Assembly: GCF_009901525.1 (NCBI RefSeq)
Contig: NZ_CP019288.1
Coordinates: forward strand, 5,361,501 to 5,425,500
Length of the DNA: 64,000 bases
Source of the DNA: Kordia antarctica
Lineage (GTDB): Bacteria; Bacteroidota; Bacteroidia; Flavobacteriales; Flavobacteriaceae
Direction of reading: 5' to 3'
Part shown: positions 37,723 to 46,531 of the stretch, one piece after another
Position numbering within the stretch: position 1 is the first letter of the stretch
Layout of the letters: every line of letters begins with the position of its first letter
Notes under the pieces: generated by a model
Told to the model about the DNA's origin: nothing
The model's database searches: none
The model's input: the letters and a program-made list of their open reading frames with translations, nothing else
Translations under genes and position numbers: made by a program

Positions 37723-38355
37723 ATGAATGAAGATAATGAAATACAGCCATATCATGAAGCATTATATATAGAAAGCTTACTTACACAAACTAAGGCAATA
37801 GTTTTTGAAAAAGAATGCTTAATAAAATACTTAGATGATTATCATGAAGGTAAAAAAATAGAAATCGAGTTAATCCTTGATTGTCTGCAAAATATCATTG
37901 TCAAGGCAGCTGACATTTCTAAATACTTTTGGCCGACAAAACCTTTTGTAGAAAAAGGTAAAACAAGTAATAAAGTAGAACGAAATGAGCTCTACAAGCG
38001 ATATGAAAATTTACATGAAAGTAGAGCTGAAAAATTAAGAAAAGCGTTCGGAATTAAATCTAAAAATAATCCAATAGCTAATCGAGATATGAGAAATATG
38101 ATTGAACATTTTGATTCAAAACTAGATGTTTATTTAAACGATAATAATGTTACTGGAACAATAATGCCTTATTATTTAGGGATTCATGTTGAAGAAATAA
38201 ATAGTTATACGCATTATTTTAGAGCTTTTTTCTCTTCAAGATATATATTTAGAATATTAAACGTTGACTTTGAAATACTTCCAATTTTAAATGAAACTAT
38301 TCGAATACATAACTTATTAATTGATTTTAAGAATGATGGCGGGAGATTGAAATAA
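37723..38355 (+). CDS. Second HEPN-motif protein
   Basis: 210 aa, helical, no signal peptide. ANRDMRNMIEHFDSKLDVY contains R124-x4-H129 (RNMIEH), an R-x4-6-H HEPN-type motif followed by the HFD run seen in many HEPN-like proteins. The N-terminal half has ILDCLQNIIVKAADISKYFW. It is separated from the first HEPN gene by 225 bp and bracketed by GTTGGC/GCCAAC, so it may be an independent cassette rather than part of the RT operon. No sequence similarity to the first HEPN protein is obvious beyond the motif. Function not established; a lone HEPN nuclease or immunity element is possible. Confidence 0.55.
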   Translation: MNEDNEIQPYHEALYIESLLTQTKAIVFEKECLIKYLDDYHEGKKIEIELILDCLQNIIVKAADISKYFWPTKPFVEKGKTSNKVERNELYKRYENLHESRAEKLRKAFGIKSKNNPIANRDMRNMIEHFDSKLDVYLNDNNVTGTIMPYYLGIHVEEINSYTHYFRAFFSSRYIFRILNVDFEILPILNETIRIHNLLIDFKNDGGRLK

Positions 38356-38471
38356 AAAACTACAGCCAACAACGGTGACTGTTGCACAACTATCTTTATT
38401 AAGAATATTTTCAAAATTTATTTGAGTAAACTTATATCGAACTGACGTTAAATTAGACTTAGCCAACACAA

Positions 38472-41207
38472 CTAACCCTTTTTTGGTTCCTTTTTCCTTC
38501 CATTCAACTTATACGTATAACTCAAAACGACATAGCGACCTAAACTTTCAGAAGTAGTTTCTTCAAAGAAATTCGTTGTACTATTTCTATAAATGTCTAC
38601 ATCTTTATCTAATAAATCAATAAGGACTAATTTTAAAATGCTGTTATTTCCCTCAGAAAAAGAATAAGAAATGGCGGCATTCCATAACGGTAATTTTTGG
38701 TTAGAAACAAAAACATCATCTGAAAACACAATGTAATCAAACTGCATATTCACGTTTAAACGCTTATTAAAATTATAATCAATAGCGCCAAAATATTGTT
38801 GTTTGGTGTATGCTCTATTCAAATCTTGTTCAATAGAAAAAGAAGTGTTGTTAATGCTAAAATCGGCACCTATTTTTATATCAATTTTATTCTTTCTACT
38901 ATTCTCTAACACACCGCTAAACTGAAAATCTTTAGAAATAACATCATTCAACTGTAAATTAATAATAGAGGTTGACGTATTGTAGCGGTTTTTATTTTTT
39001 AAAGTATATCGTACGCCCAAACCTTTCACTTTCTTGCTAAAACTCAAACTTGTTTGAAAGCGTTTTCTATTGCCTTGATTTTCATAATTTCGAGTTCTAA
39101 TAAAATCTTCATCTATTGAAATTCTTTGTATGATAGCATTTGTAGCGTACAGATATTGAATTTTAGAAAAGAAGTTAATGCCAGATGTATAGTTGTTAAT
39201 ATTGGCTACTAATGATAATTTATGAAGTTTCTCTGGCTCTAAACTTGGATTTCCTTGTCTTATAAAATTGGGATTCAAGTCATTAACAACTGTTGAGCTT
39301 TGTTCAGGTTTTGGAATTTTAACTGATTTTTTGTAATTAAAACGATACTTAATACCTCTTTTTGGTTTGTACAATGCAAAACCAATTGGATTAAAATAAA
39401 GTTGACTTCTTCTAATCAAATCTTCATCAATAACGCCATACGACCAATTTATATGTTGCATAGCCAAAGCAGTAAAAAGCACCACTTTTTTTGTGTTAAA
39501 GCTATACCCAAATCGCGTATCCGAACTCAATTCTTTTGTAATATATTTAAAAGCGAGTGTATCTTGCGTAATCGCAGTAGTTTCTATTTCTCGTGTCTGA
39601 CTAATGTCTTCTCTAACTTGTCTCTTATTGATAAAACTTTCTAAATTGAAATAATGATATTTTGCAATAGGTTCAGTAAACTTGAAGTTGAAATCAACAA
39701 TCGATGTATTAAACTGTTCGTTTCTTAACGCAAAAATATCTCTAGTTGATTCATTGTCGTTTCCAATGTTTCTAGTGTTTATGGTATTTTGTTCGTTGTC
39801 TTTTTCTAAGCTAATAAATCGAGTATTCAAACCTGTTTTAAAACTTCGACCTTCCTTTTTTAATTTCTTAAAATAATTGATTTTTAGGTTTCCAAAACTT
39901 CGATTAAACGTATTGTTGAAATTTTGATCGTTTGTCGTTGCCAACTCACCTAAATCAGTCCTATAACTTTCGTCTCTGTTTATATTGGTCGCTGTTTTGT
40001 CTATAGTTACAGTTCCTTTAATAGTCAAACTACTCGATTTGTTAGACTTATTAATATAATTAAAATTAAGATTATGCTTATCAATAGTCTTCGAATTTCG
40101 GTTTATAGAATTATAGTCAAAATTATTCGTGTTCGAAAATGAAATACGCCTAGCATTTGACAATCCATCATTATCTGAATAGTTAAAAAAGTAATCGGCA
40201 TTAAACGATTCCTTCTTTTTAAATTCGTGTCCGACATGAATACCTGTTACGGCAGTAGTTAAAAATCCATTTAAACTTTTAGTTCGTTTGGCACTATTTT
40301 CGTCTTCACCAGAATCATCATCAATACCATCAGCATTTTCTAAAAAGTTCTGAATATTAGAACCTGTAATATTAATATTATTGAATTTACCTATCACAGA
40401 AAACTGCGTTTTTGGAGAAAACTGATTGTAATTCAAATTGCTAAAATAACGACTGTCTAAACCAACACCGCCAGACATTTTTCCGAATCCACGATTCTTT
40501 TTCGTTTTCTTTAAGGTGAAATTAATCACAACTTCTTTGTTGCCATCATCAATTCCAGTTAATTCGGCTTCATCACTTTTTTTGTCTATCACTTCTACTT
40601 TAGAAATGGCATCGGCAGATACGTTTTTTAAAACAATAGACGGATCTCCACCAAAAAACTCTTTACCATCCACAAAAATTCGGGTTACAGGTTCTCCTTG
40701 CGAAAGAACTTTCCCGTCAGCATCTAACTCAATTCCAGGAAGTTTTTTTAAGAGTTCTTGAATATTATCTCCAGGATTTGTTCTAAAAGATTTAGCGTTG
40801 TAAGTGATGGTATCATTTTTTATTTGAATAGGAGCAGTAACTGTAATAATCACGCCATCTAGCATTGAAGTATCTTCTTTTAGCGTGATGGTTTGTAAAT
40901 CAATAGGCTGATTTTTATAAACGATATTCTTAAAATACACTTGATGTCCTATATAGTTAATTTGAACAATCAGAGAATCTTGAGGAAGATTATAAATACT
41001 AAAATTACCTTTTACATCAGTGATAGCTGAAGCAACGTACAGGGAATCTTTTTGCTGTAAAATAGCGATAGAAACATATTCTAAAGGTTCTTTTTCCGAA
41101 CTTACAATCGTTCCTTTTACTGCTGAATTATCTTGTGCAAATGCAATTGTTATACTTGTTGCAAAAACAACCAGAAATAGAAATAAAGAGAGTGTACTAT
41201 GTTTCAT
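38472..41207 (-). CDS. Outer-membrane beta-barrel protein, TonB-receptor-like
   Basis: 911 aa on the minus strand. Signal peptide to about residue 24 (SITIAFAQD). Residues about 28-115 are a carboxypeptidase-regulatory-like domain, followed by a plug-like domain (GDNIQELLKKLPGIELDADG, TRIFVDGKEFFGGDP) and a long beta-barrel ending in an aromatic-rich YVVLSYTYKL. This is the OMP_b-brl_3 type common in flavobacteria, which has no clear TonB box and is not the SusC type. No SusD follows, so it is not a PUL transporter by context. It shares orientation with the EF-hand gene upstream (115 bp), possibly one transcript. It lies between the second island and the second half of the PUL. Substrate unknown. 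Confidence 0.8.
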   Translation of the reverse strand: MKHSTLSLFLFLVVFATSITIAFAQDNSAVKGTIVSSEKEPLEYVSIAILQQKDSLYVASAITDVKGNFSIYNLPQDSLIVQINYIGHQVYFKNIVYKNQPIDLQTITLKEDTSMLDGVIITVTAPIQIKNDTITYNAKSFRTNPGDNIQELLKKLPGIELDADGKVLSQGEPVTRIFVDGKEFFGGDPSIVLKNVSADAISKVEVIDKKSDEAELTGIDDGNKEVVINFTLKKTKKNRGFGKMSGGVGLDSRYFSNLNYNQFSPKTQFSVIGKFNNINITGSNIQNFLENADGIDDDSGEDENSAKRTKSLNGFLTTAVTGIHVGHEFKKKESFNADYFFNYSDNDGLSNARRISFSNTNNFDYNSINRNSKTIDKHNLNFNYINKSNKSSSLTIKGTVTIDKTATNINRDESYRTDLGELATTNDQNFNNTFNRSFGNLKINYFKKLKKEGRSFKTGLNTRFISLEKDNEQNTINTRNIGNDNESTRDIFALRNEQFNTSIVDFNFKFTEPIAKYHYFNLESFINKRQVREDISQTREIETTAITQDTLAFKYITKELSSDTRFGYSFNTKKVVLFTALAMQHINWSYGVIDEDLIRRSQLYFNPIGFALYKPKRGIKYRFNYKKSVKIPKPEQSSTVVNDLNPNFIRQGNPSLEPEKLHKLSLVANINNYTSGINFFSKIQYLYATNAIIQRISIDEDFIRTRNYENQGNRKRFQTSLSFSKKVKGLGVRYTLKNKNRYNTSTSIINLQLNDVISKDFQFSGVLENSRKNKIDIKIGADFSINNTSFSIEQDLNRAYTKQQYFGAIDYNFNKRLNVNMQFDYIVFSDDVFVSNQKLPLWNAAISYSFSEGNNSILKLVLIDLLDKDVDIYRNSTTNFFEETTSESLGRYVVLSYTYKLNGRKKEPKKG

Positions 41208-41321
41208 TGGTTAGTTGTGGTCAAATTGAATTTACATTTGACTAAGTCTTACTAAAATGGTTTAAATAAAAAAGCCAAAACCAATATGATTCTGACTTTT
41301 TAATGAGCTAATATTCAAAGT

Positions 41322-41639
41322 TTAGTTCTTCTTTTTACCTTTACCTTTACCTTTTGCTTTGGCTTTTTTATCCCATTTAGCGGCAAACTCTTCTAATGAT
41401 AATTTCCCGTCTTTATTAGTATCTTTTTTTAATAAAATTTTATCAGCTTTAAAAGGATGTCCTTTTTTTGTTTTTTTACCTTCATAAAAAGCAGTTAGTT
41501 CTTCTAAGCTAACAGAGTTGTCACTATTGGTATCAATTTTCGCAAATTTCTTTTTTAATTTCGGTCCAATATCTTGTGCATATGTTTGAGAAAAAGCAAA
41601 TAATGCTACTACAGCCAACGTAATTTTTAAGTATTTCAT
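41322..41639 (-). CDS. Secreted EF-hand protein
   Basis: 105 aa on the minus strand. Signal peptide to about residue 21 (SQTYAQD). Two canonical EF-hand loops: DTNSDNSVSLEE (36-47) and DTNKDGKLSLEE (73-84), both with Asp at 1, 3/5-type ligands and Glu at 12, so calcium binding is expected. The tail is strongly basic (KKAKAKGKGKGKKKN). Periplasmic calcium binding is likely. It lies upstream of the outer-membrane barrel gene in the same orientation. Sulfatases need calcium, but any link is speculative. Confidence 0.88.
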   Translation of the reverse strand: MKYLKITLAVVALFAFSQTYAQDIGPKLKKKFAKIDTNSDNSVSLEELTAFYEGKKTKKGHPFKADKILLKKDTNKDGKLSLEEFAAKWDKKAKAKGKGKGKKKN

Positions 41640-41777
41640 TTTAGATTCAGTTTTTAAGATTATGGTATAAATATCTCTAAAATCATACCAAAAAATGTTT
41701 TCATGGGTAAATAATTTGTATGCTTAGATAAATTATGAACCCATTGTGCATTTTGATGTCCAATTGATGTTGAATGC

Positions 41778-41893
41778 GTCAGTTCGAGTGATTTTTGATA
41801 AAAAATTGTATCGAGAACCTATTTTACATTATAAATTTCTTGTTCTCGATACAAATTTTAGACTTTCCAAGCCTAAAACTCACTCGAACTGAC
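41778..41893. repeat. Nested palindromic intergenic repeat
   Basis: Outer arms GTCAGTTCGAGTGA (41778-41791) and TCACTCGAACTGAC (41880-41893) are perfect 14-bp inverted repeats. Inner arms TTGTATCGAGAAC (41806-41818) and GTTCTCGATACAA (41842-41854) are perfect 13-bp inverted repeats. This type of long nested palindrome is a dispersed element in flavobacterial genomes and probably folds as a large hairpin between the divergent EF-hand and sulfatase genes. Confidence 0.75.
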
Positions 41894-41953
41894 GAAATTT
41901 AATCAAAATGTACAACGGGTAAATTACGAGTAATTTTTTAAGTCTGTAGTTGC

Positions 41954-41961
41954 TAGTTTTG
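41954..41961 (+). promoter_or_regulatory. Possible -7 box for the sulfatase at 42057
   Basis: TAGTTTTG matches TAnnTTTG and lies about 95 bp before the ATG. No clear TTG is seen at the -33 position, so this is weak. Confidence 0.3.
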
Positions 41962-42056
41962 TATAATTTACCGCTAAAGACATTTTCTAAACCAATAAGA
42001 ACAAATGGTTCGATGTTTAAAGTGATATTTACATAAAACATAATTGTTTTGAAAAT

Positions 42057-43433
42057 ATGATCAACCAAAAACCATTTTTAAGATTCAGTATCATACTAAG
42101 TTTCTTGTTGTTTCTTTCCTGTAAAAGTCAACACAAGAAGCAACCTATACTTTCAGAACAACCAAACATCGTTTTACTATTTATAGACGATTATGGATGG
42201 TCGGATATTGGATATCGAAACGATACATTTACGACTCCCAATCTAAATCAATTTAAAACTGAAAGCTTAGAATTTAAACGTGCGTACATTCCAACTCCAA
42301 CATGTAGCCCAAGCAGATTATCATTACTAACAGGAAAAGAAGCGATCCGCTTAGGAATGCCAAGACATATTGCTATAGATCCAAATAATCCAGATGCAGA
42401 ATATAACTTATGGCCAAAAGATCCAGTGCAAAGACCTTCTCGAAACTATTTGCCGTTAGTAGAAATTACCTATGCCGAACGACTAAAAGAATATGGCTAT
42501 TATAACATGTTTATTGGCAAGTGGCATTTAGGTCACGTAGGTCGGTATCCAACAGATCAAGGATTTGATGCTTCCTATGGAACAACAAATGCTGGACATC
42601 CAAGAAGTTACTATTATCCATTCTTTAAAGAAAAAGATGATCCAAAAGGGTTTTTAAAATCTGGACCCAAAGAAGGCGATTATTTAACAGATGTGCTCAC
42701 AGATAACGCAGTTGATTTTATAAAAAAATATAATAAAAATCAACCTTTTATGTTATCGTTTTGGTACTATTCGGTGCATGGACCTTCCATTGCAAGAAAG
42801 GATCTTTTGAAAAAATATCAAGATGCAGGATTAAAAGGTAAATATGCACATCATGCCGCAATGGTTGAAGCTATGGACGAATCTGTAGGTCGCGTTAGAA
42901 AAGCATTAGAAGCCAAAGGTATTGCAGATAATACCGTAATTATTATAATGTCAGACCAAGGTGGAGCGTATACAAACGCACCTTTAAGTGGTGGAAAAAA
43001 AGGCGGAAATGCTTTAGGTGAAGGCGGAGCGCGCGTACCATTACTAATAAACTATCCAGGGATTACAAAAGCGAATACAGAAACAAATATTCCTGTTCAA
43101 TCTATAGACTTATTTCCCACTTTAATTGAAATTGCTTCAGGAAAAAAAGGTGAAGACACACAAATTCAAGGTGTAAGTTTGTTGCCAATCCTAAAAGGGA
43201 AAAACATAGAAAATCGAAATCTGTATTTCTTTAGAAGTTATGAAGATCAATATGCTGCGGTGATTTCTGGAGATTGGAAATTAATTAAATACCACAGCGG
43301 AAAATTTCAATTATTCAATGTGATAAAAGATATCAGTGAACAAAATAATTTGATTGGTACAGGATTAGCTATTGAAACCAAACTAAAAAAAGATATAGCT
43401 ACTTGGGAAGCTGAAGCAGTTCCAGAATATTAA
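42057..43433 (+). CDS. Type I sulfatase
   Basis: 458 aa lipoprotein precursor (LLFLSCKSQHKK). NIVLLFIDDYGWSDIGYRND gives the Asp-Asp metal site. CSPSRLSLLTGKEAIRLGM is the maturation signature with Cys83. GKWHLGHVGRYPTDQGFD and IIMSDQGGAY complete the core; Asp-Gln replaces Asp-His/Asn in the last. This is the galactosamine-6-sulfatase-like part of the family tree by its GYRN and KEAIRLG blocks, but I am not sure of the subfamily. The gene opens the second half of the PUL and is 17 bp before the second GH82-like gene. Non-acidic residues after the lipid Cys suggest the periplasm. Confidence 0.9.
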   Translation: MINQKPFLRFSIILSFLLFLSCKSQHKKQPILSEQPNIVLLFIDDYGWSDIGYRNDTFTTPNLNQFKTESLEFKRAYIPTPTCSPSRLSLLTGKEAIRLGMPRHIAIDPNNPDAEYNLWPKDPVQRPSRNYLPLVEITYAERLKEYGYYNMFIGKWHLGHVGRYPTDQGFDASYGTTNAGHPRSYYYPFFKEKDDPKGFLKSGPKEGDYLTDVLTDNAVDFIKKYNKNQPFMLSFWYYSVHGPSIARKDLLKKYQDAGLKGKYAHHAAMVEAMDESVGRVRKALEAKGIADNTVIIIMSDQGGAYTNAPLSGGKKGGNALGEGGARVPLLINYPGITKANTETNIPVQSIDLFPTLIEIASGKKGEDTQIQGVSLLPILKGKNIENRNLYFFRSYEDQYAAVISGDWKLIKYHSGKFQLFNVIKDISEQNNLIGTGLAIETKLKKDIATWEAEAVPEY

Positions 43434-43450
43434 TACATAAATAAAATTTG

Positions 43451-45070
43451 ATGCGAATATTTTTAAAAATAATAGCATGTCTTTTACTTACAACGGGCGT
43501 CTATTCACAAACGTTACCTGCGGATAATACATTTTTTAGTCCAACAATTGGTGGTGCTACACAAACAATTTCTGAATCGGCAGGAACTGGTGATGATTCT
43601 CTAACATTTACGAATGCGATTAATACTGTGAATGCCGCTGGTGGCGGAAAAGTTATTGTAAATGCCGGAACGTACAGAATATTAGAAGTCGATTTAAAAT
43701 CGAATGTACATCTTGAAGTTAACTCAGGAGTTACTTTTTTACCATTCAATGCTTCAACAACAGCTAACAATGCTATATTTAATTCGGATTCCAACACAGG
43801 AATAGATAACTTTAGTGTTATTGGTATTGGAGGCAACTTTGCAGTAAACTTAAGTAGTTTAGCAACCAGTATTAGAATTCGCGTGATTTCGTTTAAATTC
43901 TGCAGCAACTTTAAAGTAGCAAATTTCGATATTACAGATAATAACACCGAGTTTTCTTCATTAGCTTTTGGAAGTAATTACACTACAACATCAACAGCAT
44001 CTGGTACAAGAATTAATAGTATAAGAGGAATTCCAAATGGTGGAATTATCGAAAATATATCTATCACAAATGCACATTATGGCTATGGATTAGTGCAAGT
44101 TCAAGGTGGTAAAAATTTATTATTTAGAGATTTATCTTCTGTTGGTGGCGCCACTTTAAGACTTGAAACAGGATTCAATTTGATACAATATACCGACCTT
44201 TTCGATTTTAATGATATTAAATTAGACAATATTTGGGCTAGAAACATAACATGTACCAACGGGCAAAGTGCTTTACAGCTTTCGCCACATACATTACATC
44301 AAGGATATTTTAATGCTGAAAACATTACGGCAACTAGTTGTGAAGTAGCAGTAGTTTGGGCGGCAGGATTTGCCACAGATGAACAAGATATGGATGGTTT
44401 AATGCCAGGTTCTTTTATGAGCACTTCTAAAATAAGAAATGTGACAGCAACTTTTGGTCAAAATGCACAAATGCGATCTAGTAGATTACGCTATATTCCT
44501 TGCCAATTAAGAGTCGAAAGATCGGGTGGAATTGGTGTGGCAACAACTTTAAATGTAGATGGAGAAAGTCGTACAACGCCTTCACCAGGAGCTGTATTAA
44601 GAGAAGAAGATAAGTTAGGACATTACACATTAGATTTTCCAGATACGGAAGTAACAGCTATTGGATATAATATTGCAGCGCATTATTTACCGCCAAATGC
44701 TATTTTTAGAGATAGCTTTGATGATTATGAAATTTGTAATGAGTCTGTTAATGGAGTCAATTTTTTCATACCAAATGGTTTTCAAAATACTCCAAACGAA
44801 AGAAATCCAGAAGAGAACGGAACCTTATCGCTTACGAATGCTTCACTTAATGTAGTAAACATATATCCAAATCCAACAAGCGACATTCTAAACATAAAAT
44901 TGCCAGCGCATTTAGAAGATGAAGAAGTACAATTTTATACTGTTTTAGGAAAGCAAGTTGGTCATTACAAACTACAATCACAAAATCAAATAGATATATC
45001 GCATTTAAGTGAAGGTTTCTATTTTCTAGTATTTAAAAGCGGAATTCAAAAACGAATAATTGTAAATTAA
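43451..45070 (+). CDS. GH82-like secreted beta-helix protein with T9SS tail, altered active site
   Basis: 539 aa from the ATG at 43451; an in-frame TTG at 43448 is not preferred. Signal peptide to about residue 20. The beta-helix has GGGKVIVNAGTYRILEVDLK, HYGYGLVQVQGG, ATLRLETGFN and LQLSPHTLHQG, matching GH82 as in the protein at 31841. Gln216 and Glu239 keep the 23-residue spacing of CgiA Gln222/Glu245, and His280 fits His281 after a slightly longer loop. The catalytic Asp position is Gly241. The C-terminus is a T9SS type A domain (NIYPNPTSDILNIKLP ... GFYFLVFKS), so it is secreted and may be anchored. It follows a sulfatase by 17 bp. It differs from the 31841 copy by being T9SS-exported rather than a lipoprotein. 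Enzymatic action is unproven because of the Gly. Confidence 0.72.
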   Translation: MRIFLKIIACLLLTTGVYSQTLPADNTFFSPTIGGATQTISESAGTGDDSLTFTNAINTVNAAGGGKVIVNAGTYRILEVDLKSNVHLEVNSGVTFLPFNASTTANNAIFNSDSNTGIDNFSVIGIGGNFAVNLSSLATSIRIRVISFKFCSNFKVANFDITDNNTEFSSLAFGSNYTTTSTASGTRINSIRGIPNGGIIENISITNAHYGYGLVQVQGGKNLLFRDLSSVGGATLRLETGFNLIQYTDLFDFNDIKLDNIWARNITCTNGQSALQLSPHTLHQGYFNAENITATSCEVAVVWAAGFATDEQDMDGLMPGSFMSTSKIRNVTATFGQNAQMRSSRLRYIPCQLRVERSGGIGVATTLNVDGESRTTPSPGAVLREEDKLGHYTLDFPDTEVTAIGYNIAAHYLPPNAIFRDSFDDYEICNESVNGVNFFIPNGFQNTPNERNPEENGTLSLTNASLNVVNIYPNPTSDILNIKLPAHLEDEEVQFYTVLGKQVGHYKLQSQNQIDISHLSEGFYFLVFKSGIQKRIIVN

Positions 45071-45108
45071 TTTCTTTTTTTCTTTGTAAAAAAACATCAA
45101 ATGAATTC

Positions 45109-46527
45109 ATGAAAAAAACTAAGTTGACCATAGTATTCATACTAACCATTGCAGCTTTTTTGTCTTTTACAGAAGAGAAGAAAGAATCAAAACTTGCAAT
45201 GGTAGAAACTATCGTTGCCGATAAAAAGCCAAATATCATTTTTCTTTTAGCGGATGATATGGGTTATGGTGAGTTAGGCTCTTATGGACAACAAACGATG
45301 AAAACTCCTTTTTTAGATTCATTAGCATCGCAAGGTATGCGTTTCACAGATTTTTATGCTGGAACTGCTGTGTGTTCACCTTCAAGAGCAGTTCTAATGA
45401 CAGGATTGCATACAGGTCATGTGAGTATTCGCGGTAATAAAGGAAAATATAAAAACAACTATAAAAGAGTACCTTTAAAAAAGTCGGAAACTACACTTGG
45501 GGAAATGCTTCAAAATGCAGGTTACCAAACCGCAATGATTGGCAAGTGGCATTTAGGCGTATCAAATGATGATACTACTTGGGCAAAAGAACGTGGATTT
45601 CAGTACGCAGTTCAAGAACAATGGGGAGAAAACGAAAAAGGTGAAGAAATAGACGAACGTGTACATTGGGTAAATAACACACAGGATTCTATCTTTTATG
45701 ATTATAATAAATATAGTTGTTTAGATGAATTCAGAACCAATTTTGCACTAGACTATTTAGATAAGAAAACTAACGATACACCTTTCTTTTTATACATGTC
45801 TTACAGAACACCGCATGCGCATGAATATTTCTTACGTAAAACAGATTTATACAAAGATAAAATTGAAGAATGGCCAGAAATTGAGCGTCGTCATGCAGCA
45901 AGAATCACCATGTTGGATAAGCAAATTAGACGATTATTCAACAAATTAAAAGCTTCTGGCGAATTAGAAAATACAATTATCATATTTACCAGTGATAATG
46001 GACCAACAAACGAAAATTATCACGATTATAAATTTTTTAATAGTTCAGGCGATTTAAAAGGATATAAACGCGATTTATATGAAGGCGGAATTCGTGTACC
46101 AATGTTTGCCTATTGGCAGCATAAAATCAAATCTGGGACAATCTCTAAACATCAAAGTACATTTTATGATGTGATGCCAACTTTAGCCGAAATCGCTAAA
46201 ATTGAAGCACCAACAAACATCGACGGAATTTCATTTTTGCCAGAATTACTCAATAAAAATCAAGTTAAGCACAAGCATTTATATTGGGAAATTCATGGTA
46301 AAGGTGTGAAAAGTTTTAAGCAAGCTACGCGTTTTGGAAATTGGAAAGCCATCAGGCAATTTAATAGTCATCATACAGAATTATATAATCTTGAAAATGA
46401 TATCAATGAAACCAATGATGTTTCGGCTACATATCCAGCATTAGTAGAAAAAGCAAACAAAATATTAAAACAAGAAAGTGTACAAATAGAACAGTATCCG
46501 TTTTCAGGTGGTGTTTTTAAAGACTAA
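45109..46527 (+). CDS. Type I sulfatase, arylsulfatase A-like
   Basis: 472 aa. The N-terminal hydrophobic segment (LTIVFILTIAAFLSF) is a signal peptide without a lipobox cysteine. PNIIFLLADDMGYGELGSYG, CSPSRAVLMTGLHTGHVSIRG (split at the last residue) and GKWHLGVSND form the N-terminal catalytic part, with formylglycine Cys89. TSDNGPTNENYHDYKFF and GGIRVPMFAYW follow. The TGLHTGHVSIRGN block is typical of one arylsulfatase branch, but I do not name the subfamily. It starts 38 bp after the GH82-like gene and 4 bp precede the next sulfatase, so the three are one operon. Periplasmic. Confidence 0.9.
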   Translation: MKKTKLTIVFILTIAAFLSFTEEKKESKLAMVETIVADKKPNIIFLLADDMGYGELGSYGQQTMKTPFLDSLASQGMRFTDFYAGTAVCSPSRAVLMTGLHTGHVSIRGNKGKYKNNYKRVPLKKSETTLGEMLQNAGYQTAMIGKWHLGVSNDDTTWAKERGFQYAVQEQWGENEKGEEIDERVHWVNNTQDSIFYDYNKYSCLDEFRTNFALDYLDKKTNDTPFFLYMSYRTPHAHEYFLRKTDLYKDKIEEWPEIERRHAARITMLDKQIRRLFNKLKASGELENTIIIFTSDNGPTNENYHDYKFFNSSGDLKGYKRDLYEGGIRVPMFAYWQHKIKSGTISKHQSTFYDVMPTLAEIAKIEAPTNIDGISFLPELLNKNQVKHKHLYWEIHGKGVKSFKQATRFGNWKAIRQFNSHHTELYNLENDINETNDVSATYPALVEKANKILKQESVQIEQYPFSGGVFKD

Positions 46528-46531
46528 TTAT

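Noticed and set aside
38472-41207. A second SusC-type importer
   Set aside because: No SusD follows, the SusC plug signature is absent, and it is on the opposite strand; the beta-barrel is of the OMP_b-brl_3 type.
31841-45070. Pectate lyase or GH28 assignment of the two beta-helix proteins
   Set aside because: The Q...E...PH blocks and spacing follow GH82, and the locus is sulfatase-rich; no GH28 Asp triad is seen.
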